DNA of 32,724 nt from contig JAPLCJ010000006.1 of assembly GCA_026392255.1 (NCBI GenBank), positions 1 through 32,724 on the forward strand, written 5' to 3'. This document shows positions 1 to 6,662 of the stretch, piece by piece. This DNA is from Solirubrobacterales bacterium. Lineage in GTDB: Bacteria > Actinomycetota > Thermoleophilia > Solirubrobacterales > Solirubrobacteraceae. The position numbers and the translations under genes were made by a program. The notes below the pieces were generated by a model, which saw only the letters and a program-made list of their open reading frames with translations, did not search any database and was not told where the DNA came from. Numbering within the stretch: the stretch's first letter is position 1; each line of letters starts with the position of its first letter.

Positions 1-1371
1 CTCAGCTGGAAGATCAGCCATCTCGGCAATGCCACCAGCATTGTCTGTGATTGGACCGAATGCGTCAAGAGCAACAATGAGCCCGGTGAGTGAAAGCTGT
101 GCCATCACGGCTACTCCGATGCCGTAGATGCCGTCGACTCCGCCACCAGCGAACTTCCAAGCCCCAAAGATGCCTGCGCAAAGAACGATCGCTGGCAGCG
201 CTGTGGCCTGATAACCCTGGGCGAGGCCCTGGATGATGTTGGTTGCGTGACCCGTCTGCGATGCCTCTGCAGTCTTCTTGACAGGAGCAAAACGGGTTGA
301 CGTGTAGTAATCCGTGATCACGAACAGCAGGGCGGTTACAGCAAGCCCCACGAGTGCGCAGAAGTACAGATCGTTCGCACTAGGACCGGTCCCGTTAGGG
401 GTCGCCAGAACAGCGCCGTCAAACATCCAATGGGTAACTGGGTAGAAAGCAACCGCTGCCAAAAGGCCTGAGACCGCAAGACCCTGATAGAGGGCGCGCT
501 CAACATTGCCAGCTGCTGACTTAACAGCGAACGTGCCGATGATCGAAGCGATGATCGAAACGCCACCGAGCACCAGTGGGTAGAGAGCAACTGTCGTAGT
601 CGCACCGTTGAAGGTGAGTACCCCGAGAAGCATCACGGCAACTGCGGTCACGGCATAAGTCTCGAAGAGGTCTGCTGCCATACCGGCGCAGTCACCAACG
701 TTGTCACCAACGTTGTCTGCAATCACGGCAGGGTTGCGAGGATCGTCCTCTGGAATGCCGGCTTCGATCTTGCCTACGAGGTCAGCGCCAACATCAGCAC
801 CCTTGGTGAAGATGCCACCGCCGAGACGTGCGAACACGCTGATCAGGGAGCCACCGAAACCGAGGCCAATCAGCGCGTCGATTGCGTGCTTGGGAGTCTG
901 CCCTACAAGCGAAGTAAGGATGCCGTAGTAAGCAGCAACGCCAGCGAGGGCGAGACCGACGACGAGCATGCCGGTTACAGCACCTCCGCGGAATGCCACA
1001 TCGAGAGCTTTGCCTACTCCACCGCGCGCAGCTTCGGCAACCCGGGCATTGGCCCGTACCGAAACGTTCATCCCGATGAAGCCAGCAGCACCCGAGAGGA
1101 TGCCCCCGATCAGGAAGCCAATGGCAACAGAGAGGTTCTGGATGAAGTACAGCGCAACGAACAGAACAACGCCAACAACGGCAATCGTTGTGTACTGACG
1201 AGTCAGGTAGGCGGTAGCGCCTTCCTGAATAGCCAGGCTGATTTCACGCATCTTCTCATTGCCAGGCGAAAGCTTGAGCAACGACTGCGCGGTAACGACG
1301 CCGTAAACAACGGCGGCTGAGGCACAAACCAGGGCGAATAGAACACCGTGGTCATTCAGGAACTGAGTCAA
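1..1371 (-). CDS. hppA: Membrane-bound proton-translocating pyrophosphatase (N-terminal 457 codons; 3' end beyond window)
   Basis: This is a membrane pyrophosphatase that couples hydrolysis of cytoplasmic diphosphate to ion pumping across the membrane. The frame is open from 1371 to base 1 with alternating hydrophobic segments. The family signature is plain: a [20 protein letters not shown] stretch followed by [20 protein letters not shown] (bases about 660-800), the magnesium-diphosphate site, and a second acidic motif [15 protein letters not shown] at the left edge. The start is TTG at 1371. It is the first in-frame start, and GGAGG lies six bases upstream; the ATG a few bases downstream is out of frame. 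The residues that separate potassium-dependent from potassium-independent enzymes lie just beyond the edge, so the class cannot be read. It is last in a minus-strand gene run but has a 162-base gap and probably its own promoter. The family assignment is near certain. Confidence 0.97.
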   Translation of the reverse strand, partial: MTQFLNDHGVLFALVCASAAVVYGVVTAQSLLKLSPGNEKMREISLAIQEGATAYLTRQYTTIAVVGVVLFVALYFIQNLSVAIGFLIGGILSGAAGFIGMNVSVRANARVAEAARGGVGKALDVAFRGGAVTGMLVVGLALAGVAAYYGILTSLVGQTPKHAIDALIGLGFGGSLISVFARLGGGIFTKGADVGADLVGKIEAGIPEDDPRNPAVIADNVGDNVGDCAGMAADLFETYAVTAVAVMLLGVLTFNGATTTVALYPLVLGGVSIIASIIGTFAVKSAAGNVERALYQGLAVSGLLAAVAFYPVTHWMFDGAVLATPNGTGPSANDLYFCALVGLAVTALLFVITDYYTSTRFAPVKKTAEASQTGHATNIIQGLAQGYQATALPAIVLCAGIFGAWKFAGGGVDGIYGIGVAVMAQLSLTGLIVALDAFGPITDNAGGIAEMADLPAE

Positions 1372-1467
1372 GGGAGTCCTCCGGAGGGTCTCGGGACGGT
1401 CAATTGCGGCGCCGGGATTGGCACAGGCCGCAAAACACGGCCCTACCGCTAAGTGTTGCAGAGCATA
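1372..1467 (-). promoter_or_regulatory. Putative hppA promoter and 5' leader with stem-loop
   Basis: The 162-base gap between the DUF1844-like gene and hppA contains, on the minus strand, a -10-like TATGCT (bases 1467-1462). It is followed by a perfect 5-base-pair hairpin, GGCCG with a 7-base loop and CGGCC (1426-1442), and then by the GGAGG Shine-Dalgarno site, which lies inside a CCTCCGGAGG palindrome just before the TTG start. I see no convincing -35 element. A small stem (CGGGT/ACCCG, 1530-1544) overlaps the stop codon of the upstream gene but has no U-tract, so it is not a clear terminator. The promoter is inferred from sequence pattern only. Confidence 0.35.
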
Positions 1468-1533
1468 CTTACCCTGCCGGACCCCCGTTTCCTCCCCACG
1501 GGCCCAACCAGCCCGGGCGCTCTTACCCTCGGG

Positions 1534-1971
1534 TCAGCTACCCGGGACCCAGATACGGCTGGGCCGGTCCTCAGGGCCGGAGCCACCATCCGGAGCAAGC
1601 CCATCAGCTGTGCCCTGACTCCCGGGCACGCTCGAGTCAGCATCTCCTCCCGCCTTGACATAGGCGAGCTGCAGCTGGGATAGAGCATCCTTGACGGCCG
1701 GAAGCTGCTCTGGCGCCACAGTCTCCACTGACGGAAGCAACGCCCGGACAGCATCGATGGCAATCCGGACCTGATCTAGGTCCCGTTCGCCCTCAGTCTC
1801 AGGGGCGGTCCCAGTTCTGCGCGCGGCGAGGTTGACAAGTGAAACGACAGTCTGGAGGACCACATCACCTACATGGACGCGGGCCATCTCCTCTTCGAGG
1901 GCAGCACGGATCTCTTCCTCGCTGGGCTGCCCTGGAGGTGTCGTGGCGTCTATTTCGTCTGAATCACTCAT
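1534..1971 (-). CDS. Small acidic DUF1844-like protein
   Basis: This 145-residue protein is of unknown function. The first 25 residues are acidic and probably disordered. A helical core of about residues 30-110 contains VHVGDVVLQTVVSLVNLAAR and then a segment ending in LSQLQLAYVKAG, followed by a Gly/Ser/Pro-rich tail. The core (a short hydrophobic helix, an 'AIDAVRALLP' helix, then a helix ending in a Tyr-Val/Ala motif) resembles DUF1844, and I recall similar proteins in Actinobacteria; the match is by eye. The ATG at 1971 overlaps the stop codon of the GCS2-family gene by four bases, so the two are probably translationally coupled. There is no signal peptide. The coding call is good, the family moderately sure, and the function unknown. 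Confidence 0.75.
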   Translation of the reverse strand: MSDSDEIDATTPPGQPSEEEIRAALEEEMARVHVGDVVLQTVVSLVNLAARRTGTAPETEGERDLDQVRIAIDAVRALLPSVETVAPEQLPAVKDALSQLQLAYVKAGGDADSSVPGSQGTADGLAPDGGSGPEDRPSRIWVPGS

Positions 1972-3119
1972 GCTGTTGTCTCTGGAGCATAGGTGTCTGC
2001 GGTCTGGCGCAGAAGATCGGCGTAGACCTCCCTAATGGTCTTACCCTCACCGACAGCAGCTCGCTGCCTCTGAGTTGCCGTCCGCGCTTGAAACTCTGGG
2101 CTGATCCCAAGTTCACTGCGCACGGGCTCGGTCCACGCGAGCAGACGATCGATCGATTCAGCGCCCGGGTATTCCTCAACCCGCTCAAAGTCGATCATCT
2201 TCCCCTCTACACCGAAACGGATCGCCCTCCAAAAGTTCTCCTCAAGCAAGCCCCGTGATACCTCCGTAATCGGAACACGCTCGTCCTCATCCCGCGCGGC
2301 CTGAAGCACAGCCGCGGTGATGAGCTGCGCGAGCCCGTCGCTCTCGCCTGCTGTTGGCTGAGCGTCACAGATACGAACCTCAACGGTGCCGAAGGAGAGA
2401 TGAGGCCTAACGGACCACCAGACTTGCGTGTACTCAATGATGGACTCAACTGCTAGAAGAGTTTCGAGATAGCGTCGGAAACCATTCCAGCTCCCATAAG
2501 CATCGGGTATTCCGCACCTAGGAAAGCTCTTGGTGAAAATCTGAGACCTGACCGAGTGCAGGCCGGTATCGCGGCCATCCAGAAAGGGCGAGCTCGCGGA
2601 GATCGCAAGCAGGGCAGGGAGCACGTGCCGCAAGCGGTCACATACGCGCACTGCCCGATCGATGCCATTGACCCCGACATGAACATGGAGCGAGAAGGTG
2701 TTGTTCCGTGACGCAACCCAGCGAAGATCGCTCTCAACCCTCCGGTAGTGATCGGTATCAATGATCTGCTGATCCCGGTAGTCGGCCCATGGGTGTGTTC
2801 CTGTCGCTGCGAGACCTAAACCCTGCTCACGCGCTACGGAAAAAAGGCTTTGGCGGTGCCCTCTCTGCAACTGCTGAGCGTGGGCAAGATCCTCGCCGCG
2901 TCCAGAACGAATCTCGATCTCAGAACGGATCAGCTCACCCGCGATAGCCGAGTCGAGGCTCCCGTGTGAGGCGGCCGCGGCCTTTAAATCATCAAACTTA
3001 GGAACAAGGTCAAGGGTCTGGGGATCAACAATCGCGAACTCCTCCTCAAGACCAACGGTCCCGTCAACGCTCTCAGCGAACACGGCCTCCGCAAGATCGA
3101 AGTCAATCCCGGCTGTCAT
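1968..3119 (-). CDS. GCS2-family carboxylate-amine ligase (glutamate-cysteine ligase-like, YbdK type)
   Basis: Members of this ATP-dependent family join an amine to a glutamate-type carboxylate; many make gamma-glutamylcysteine, a thiol precursor. The 383 residues match the usual family length of about 370-400. The N-terminus has the diagnostic VGLEEEFAIVDPQTLDLVP motif at about residues 23-41, and HVHVGVNGIDRAV near residue 146 supplies the conserved histidines of the active site. The ATG at 3119 follows the rex stop codon by six bases, and the 3' end overlaps the next gene by four, so it sits firmly in the rex run. Next to a glutaredoxin-like gene and Rex, a thiol or redox role is plausible. 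The substrate cannot be read from sequence: some YbdK proteins are only weak glutamate-cysteine ligases. Confidence 0.9.
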   Translation of the reverse strand: MTAGIDFDLAEAVFAESVDGTVGLEEEFAIVDPQTLDLVPKFDDLKAAAASHGSLDSAIAGELIRSEIEIRSGRGEDLAHAQQLQRGHRQSLFSVAREQGLGLAATGTHPWADYRDQQIIDTDHYRRVESDLRWVASRNNTFSLHVHVGVNGIDRAVRVCDRLRHVLPALLAISASSPFLDGRDTGLHSVRSQIFTKSFPRCGIPDAYGSWNGFRRYLETLLAVESIIEYTQVWWSVRPHLSFGTVEVRICDAQPTAGESDGLAQLITAAVLQAARDEDERVPITEVSRGLLEENFWRAIRFGVEGKMIDFERVEEYPGAESIDRLLAWTEPVRSELGISPEFQARTATQRQRAAVGEGKTIREVYADLLRQTADTYAPETTA

Positions 3120-3125
3120 GTCGGA

Positions 3126-3782
3126 TCAGGTGAGGTAGAAGTAGAGGGCATAGAGAAGGTCAACCGCAGGAGACGATGTATGCACGGTGACCTCGGGAGG
3201 GACCTGCAGCAACGTCTCTGAGTAGTTGAAGATAATCCGCACTCCGGCATCAACGAGACGATCGGCAAGCGGTTGGGCCGCGGCGGCGGGTACGGCCAGC
3301 ACTGCGACCACAATTTCATCTTCGACAACAGCTAGCTCAAGGCTGTCGGCGTGACGCACTTCGTGCGGGCCAACCTTCTCGCCCACCTTGGACGGGTCAG
3401 AGTCAAACAGGGCGACAACTCGAAACCCATGGTCGGCGAACATGTCCGAGCTCGCAATTGCCTTGCCGAGATTGCCAGCTCCGAAGAGGCCGATGTTGTG
3501 CTGCCCGGCAGTCCTCAAAATGTCCCGAATTGCGGTCACGAGACCGTCAACGTTGTAACCCACACCACGCTTCCCGAAGCGCCCAAACCCACTTAGGTCT
3601 CTTCTTATCTGAGTTGGATTGACGTGGGTGTACTCAGACAGCTCCTTAGAGGAGATCGTCTCCTTGCCCATCTTGCGCGCCTGAGTGAGGACCTGGAGAT
3701 AACGGGAGAGCCTTGCGGCAACACCAAGGGCAAGCCGTTCGCCGCCGCGTTCCTCCTCGCTGAGTTCAGTTCCCATTGGCAT
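3126..3782 (-). CDS. rex: Redox-sensing transcriptional repressor Rex
   Basis: Rex binds DNA when NADH is low and releases it when the NADH/NAD+ ratio rises, controlling respiration and fermentation genes. The protein has an N-terminal winged helix (RLSRYLQVL, then SSKELSEYTHVNPTQIRRDLSGFG with the recognition helix) and a Rossmann domain with the dinucleotide motif GLFGAGNLGKA. The conserved FNYSETLLQVP and the C-terminal domain-swapping helix VDLLYALYFYL are present. From ATG 3782 it is 218 residues, close to the family norm. ATG 3776 is also possible. A TTG at 3809 would add a hydrophobic extension inside the upstream gene and is less likely. The start overlaps the glutaredoxin-like gene by 17 bases. 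I found no Rex-box palindrome (TTGTGAA-N6-TTCACAA) in the window, so its targets are probably elsewhere. Confidence 0.95.
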   Translation of the reverse strand: MPMGTELSEEERGGERLALGVAARLSRYLQVLTQARKMGKETISSKELSEYTHVNPTQIRRDLSGFGRFGKRGVGYNVDGLVTAIRDILRTAGQHNIGLFGAGNLGKAIASSDMFADHGFRVVALFDSDPSKVGEKVGPHEVRHADSLELAVVEDEIVVAVLAVPAAAAQPLADRLVDAGVRIIFNYSETLLQVPPEVTVHTSSPAVDLLYALYFYLT

Positions 3783-4047
3783 CGCGGGCAATGCTAGCCA
3801 CACCAGCAATCAGCTTCACCAGTTGGGTCTGACTTGCCCCAAGCTCAGAAAGAATGACTCCATCGTGCTCAAGGACTGGGATCCTCTCTAGATAGCGCTG
3901 GTGTAGGTCATCACTGCTCTCGATATCAACTGCAACGATGTCGAACTCAAATGGCTTACCGATGAGTGATTCAAGCCGGGTTCGGGTTTCATCGCAGAGG
4001 TGGCAGCCAGCCCTGCCGTAGAACGTGATGGAGATTGGTTCGTTCAC
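3766..4047 (-). CDS. Glutaredoxin-like protein (DUF836 type, CxxC)
   Basis: This is a 93-residue thioredoxin-fold protein. After a first beta strand (ISITFYGRAG) comes the redox pair Cys-His-Leu-Cys at about residues 15-18, then a helix, and the cis-proline loop RIPVLEHDG near residue 55. This is the pattern of short glutaredoxin-like proteins of the DUF836 group, which reduce disulfides or handle thiols in the cytoplasm. It starts with GTG at 4047, overlapping the tsaD stop as GTGA, with an AGGT Shine-Dalgarno-like element upstream. It lies between tsaD and rex, and a GCS2-family ligase follows, giving a small thiol/redox group. The natural partner is unknown. Confidence 0.88.
   Translation of the reverse strand: MNEPISITFYGRAGCHLCDETRTRLESLIGKPFEFDIVAVDIESSDDLHQRYLERIPVLEHDGVILSELGASQTQLVKLIAGVASIARDANGN
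3791..3796 (-). promoter_or_regulatory. Possible internal -10 element for rex
   Basis: On the minus strand, TAGCAT lies eight bases before the ATG at 3782, inside the 3' end of the glutaredoxin-like gene. The spacing equals that seen before other operon-leading genes here, and there is no clear Shine-Dalgarno sequence before rex. It could let rex be transcribed as a leaderless mRNA separately from the t6A genes. The call rests on a single short motif, so it is weak. Confidence 0.25.
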
Positions 4048-5036
4048 CGAGCTGACCTGTCCGCCGTCGAATAGGCATCGAGCGCCAGCGCAGCCTCGCG
4101 CGGTAGGTCTGGCAGCTCTATCGCAGCCCGTCCGATCATGGCTGCGTTATCGGTGCAGTACTTCGTCGGAGGAACTACAAGGTTGATCCCCGCCTCGGTA
4201 AGCCCCATCCGGGCGGCGGAGTTAGCCGCGACCCCACCTCCGAAGGCGACAACACTGACCCCGGTGGTCTCGACCGCCCGGGAGACACGCTCAACCAACT
4301 GGTCGACAATTGCGGCCTGATAGGAGGCGGCTAGGTCCGCTCGACGAGCTTCCGCCTCAGCTTCCCCAAGGTCCCTCACGGCGTATAAAAGGCTTGTCTT
4401 CAGGCCCGCAAAGGAAAAGTCGACTCCTGGCACGCCTGCCGCCCGCGGGAAGTCAAAGGCAGCAGGGTCACCAGCCTCGGCTTCTTTCTCCACCAGAGGT
4501 CCACCCGGATAACCGAGACCCAGGATTCTCGCGCCCTTGTCGAACGCCTCCCCAGCCGCGTCATCAATCGTCGTCCCGACAATGGACCAGTCAGATCCCG
4601 GCTCTTGGATGTTGGCAATCAGGGTGTGCCCACCGCTTGCCACGAGGCAGAGAAACGGTGGCTCCAACTCCACGCCGGCTAGATAGGAGGCCGCGACGTG
4701 CCCATGGAGATGGTCAACCGCTCGCAGCGGTATGTCCAGCCCAACCGCAAGTCCTTTCGCGGTTGCTATCCCTACGAGTAGCGCCCCCACAAGACCTGGA
4801 CCCTGTGTAACCGCCACGCGCTCGAGGTCCTCCAGTTCGACATTCGCATCAGACAGCGCCCGCTCAACGACGGGGAGTAGCAGCTCCAAGTGATGCCGGG
4901 CAGCAATCTCAGGGACAACACCCCCATACAGATCGTGAATGACTTGGCTTCCGACAACACTGCTCAGAACCTCACCTGTACCGGTCAGGACCGCCGCACA
5001 GCTGTCATCGCAGCTGGTCTCGATTGCCAGAATCAT
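4044..5036 (-). CDS. tsaD: tRNA N6-threonylcarbamoyladenosine (t6A37) transferase TsaD
   Basis: TsaD transfers the threonylcarbamoyl group from threonylcarbamoyl-AMP to A37 of ANN-decoding tRNAs, working with TsaB and TsaE in the cytoplasm. The 330 residues begin with the ASKHA-fold motif AIETSCDDSCAAV, continue with GGVVPEIAARHHLELLLPVV, and carry the metal ligands as His109-x3-His113 (DHLHGHVAA). SGGHT, FDKGARILGLGYPGGP and FAFGGGVAAN-like segments follow, and a C-terminal TDNAAMIG gives the last metal-binding Asp. The length is typical for bacterial TsaD (330-345). The ATG at 5036 overlaps the rimI stop by four bases, and its own stop overlaps the next GTG by four. The tsaE-tsaB-rimI-tsaD order is a classic actinobacterial arrangement. 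Confidence 0.97.
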   Translation of the reverse strand: MILAIETSCDDSCAAVLTGTGEVLSSVVGSQVIHDLYGGVVPEIAARHHLELLLPVVERALSDANVELEDLERVAVTQGPGLVGALLVGIATAKGLAVGLDIPLRAVDHLHGHVAASYLAGVELEPPFLCLVASGGHTLIANIQEPGSDWSIVGTTIDDAAGEAFDKGARILGLGYPGGPLVEKEAEAGDPAAFDFPRAAGVPGVDFSFAGLKTSLLYAVRDLGEAEAEARRADLAASYQAAIVDQLVERVSRAVETTGVSVVAFGGGVAANSAARMGLTEAGINLVVPPTKYCTDNAAMIGRAAIELPDLPREAALALDAYSTADRSAR

Positions 5037-5515
5037 CGGGCACCACCATCCGCATTGGGCACATCCTCAAGTGAGCCGCGCAGAGTGCCCTCTGTTCTCC
5101 ACATAATTAGAGCGTCCTCACCCGTGTCAGCGTAGTAGCGCGTCCTTCGCCCGGCCAACATGAATCCGAAGGATTTATAGAGGCCAATTGCAGCTTCATT
5201 CGAGGGACGGACCTCCAGCGTAAGTCGAGCGTCAGCGCCAAGCTGCTCCAGAAGGGCTGTCATCAAAGCCCTGCCGATGCCCTCATTACGGCCTGCAGGA
5301 GGAACGGCGATATTCATCAGATGCCAATCCAGATCGAGTTGGCTACAGATGACATACCCAAGGATTTTATTCTCGGCTTCGCCGACTAGGCAGAGTGAGT
5401 CCGCCCTGTCAAGTTCCAGCAGAAACATCCCCGCCGACCAAGGGGCAGGAAACGACTCACGCTCAATCGTGAGCACATCAGGAAGATCAATCATAACCAG
5501 TGGCCGGATCAGCAT
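5033..5515 (-). CDS. rimI: Ribosomal-protein-alanine N-acetyltransferase RimI-like (GNAT)
   Basis: This 160-residue GNAT acetyltransferase opens with MLIRPLVMIDLPDVLTIERE. The acetyl-CoA pyrophosphate loop is seen in PPAGRNEGIGRALM (about residues 73-86), and the C-terminal LTLEVRPSNEAAIGLYKSFGF is the RimI signature. The family acetylates the N-terminal alanine of ribosomal protein S18 and sometimes other proteins; S18 as target is inferred from the family. The ATG at 5515 is chosen because it overlaps the tsaB stop as TGATG and matches the family N-terminus. The longer open frame upstream only shadows tsaB. rimI is commonly sandwiched between tsaB and tsaD, as here. Confidence 0.93.
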   Translation of the reverse strand: MLIRPLVMIDLPDVLTIERESFPAPWSAGMFLLELDRADSLCLVGEAENKILGYVICSQLDLDWHLMNIAVPPAGRNEGIGRALMTALLEQLGADARLTLEVRPSNEAAIGLYKSFGFMLAGRRTRYYADTGEDALIMWRTEGTLRGSLEDVPNADGGAR

Positions 5516-6189
5516 CAAAGACCACGCTCTGCGGTAGGGATCGCGTCGGGACTGCGCAGATACTCTGGGGCAACATCCACGTCCTCTGGCCAACCGGTTG
5601 CCTCTAGACAGACATTGATCGGGCTGATCCGATGAAGCGCGTCTGAGGCCATGGGGACGGTGAAGCCAGCCTCCCGAAGGACCTCCGCATTCTGGACTGC
5701 TCCGTCCCCAATACAGATCGCCCCAGCCGGAAAATCTCGCCACCAATCAGCCTGTTCAGCCACCGGGAGCGCGAACCTGTCATGAGGCGCCGTGTTTGTA
5801 GCAACGAAGAGCTCGCCCCTGCGGGCATCAATCAACGCAACGGCGGGCTGACTCAGATCAGCAGCCCCCCTAAGAAGAGTGAGTAGAGACGAGGCTCCCT
5901 GAGCCTTTACACCAGCAGCGAGGGCTAAACCGTTCGCGGTGGCGAGCCCAATCCGAATGCCCGTGAATGAACCTGGGCCCACCGTGACGGCAACCCGCCC
6001 TATCTCGTCGAAGCCGGTCCCCATGTCCGCCAGAATCTTTTTAAGCATTCTTAAGGTTGCTGAGGAATGGGCAGGACGGGACCCGGGCTGAGGTAGGTCA
6101 AACCGCTCGAGGCTACGTCCGTCGGGCAGGACCACGCCTACCCCTGTCTCGGCTGTCGATGTATCAATCCCAACGCTTAAGACAGACAT
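5515..6189 (-). CDS. tsaB: t6A biosynthesis protein TsaB (YeaZ)
   Basis: TsaB is the non-catalytic ASKHA partner that bridges TsaD and TsaE in t6A synthesis. The 224-residue protein opens with SVLSVGIDTSTAETGVGVVL and carries the family block VTVGPGSFTGIRIGLATANGLA (about residues 69-90) and ALIDARRGELFVA (about 117-129). The length is typical. The ATG at 6189 lies 13 bases inside the tsaE reading frame, so the genes overlap and are probably coupled. The C-terminal half is divergent, as is usual in TsaB. Confidence 0.95.
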   Translation of the reverse strand: MSVLSVGIDTSTAETGVGVVLPDGRSLERFDLPQPGSRPAHSSATLRMLKKILADMGTGFDEIGRVAVTVGPGSFTGIRIGLATANGLALAAGVKAQGASSLLTLLRGAADLSQPAVALIDARRGELFVATNTAPHDRFALPVAEQADWWRDFPAGAICIGDGAVQNAEVLREAGFTVPMASDALHRISPINVCLEATGWPEDVDVAPEYLRSPDAIPTAERGL

Positions 6190-6632
6190 TCCACCACCAC
6201 GCGCCGATTGTCTCCACCGAGATGCGAGATGGAGACGCGGTAATCAGGTTGAAGCGAACCGATCGGCGCTCGCTCTGGCCACTCGATCAGGGTGACTCGT
6301 TCCGCCGAAAACTCTCCCTCTAGAACGCCTGGATCCTCTCCTGCCATGCCTGCCTCAAGTCGGTAGAGATCAAGGTGGGATACCGGCAGCCTTCCGTTCT
6401 CGTAGCGCTGTGCAAGCGTAAAAGTGGGACTTGTCACCTCAGCCGTGACACCCAAGCCGCGGCAGATGCCCCTCACAAGAACTGTCTTTCCTGACCCGAG
6501 GTCTCCTTCGAGGACAACACGATTTCCGCCAGCAAAGCATTGGGCTAACTCTGAACCGAGGGCCTCGGTCTCCTGAGCACTCCTCGTCTGGATATCGATA
6601 GGAAATTCCACCGCACGAGCGTACAGAGGCAC
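6177..6632 (-). CDS. tsaE: t6A biosynthesis ATPase TsaE
   Basis: TsaE is a small P-loop ATPase that resets the TsaB-TsaD complex during t6A formation. The Walker A motif GDLGSGKT is at about residues 43-50, followed by TSPTFTLAQRY and HLDLYRLE, and the conserved LIEWPERA is near residue 115. It is 151 residues from the GTG at 6632. A GTG at 6611 (144 residues) is an equally good start: it keeps the whole fold and has TACGCT six bases upstream as a possible -10. It leads the minus-strand housekeeping run and is divergent from the O-antigen polymerase-like gene, with only 30-51 bases between starts. Confidence 0.94.
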   Translation of the reverse strand: MPLYARAVEFPIDIQTRSAQETEALGSELAQCFAGGNRVVLEGDLGSGKTVLVRGICRGLGVTAEVTSPTFTLAQRYENGRLPVSHLDLYRLEAGMAGEDPGVLEGEFSAERVTLIEWPERAPIGSLQPDYRVSISHLGGDNRRVVVECLS

Positions 6633-6648
6633 CGGGGTCGGACCGCGG

Positions 6649-6654
6649 TACCGT
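6649..6654 (+). promoter_or_regulatory. Possible -10 element for the Wzy-like gene
   Basis: TACCGT lies eight bases before the ATG at 6663, and no Shine-Dalgarno sequence is present in between. The spacing would put the transcription start at or next to the ATG, giving a leaderless mRNA. No -35 element is evident. The site lies in the short divergent gap with tsaE. Confidence 0.35.
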
Positions 6655-6662
6655 TAACTCCA

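Noticed and set aside
886-1320. 144-codon open frame on the plus strand
   Set aside because: Antisense to hppA, whose conserved motifs occupy the other strand.
4310-4810. 166-codon open frame on the plus strand
   Set aside because: Antisense to tsaD; Pro/Arg/Gln-rich with no family resemblance.
1-6632. A Rex operator (TTGTGAA-N6-TTCACAA) near the rex operon
   Set aside because: No sequence close to this palindrome was found by eye in the gaps of this region.
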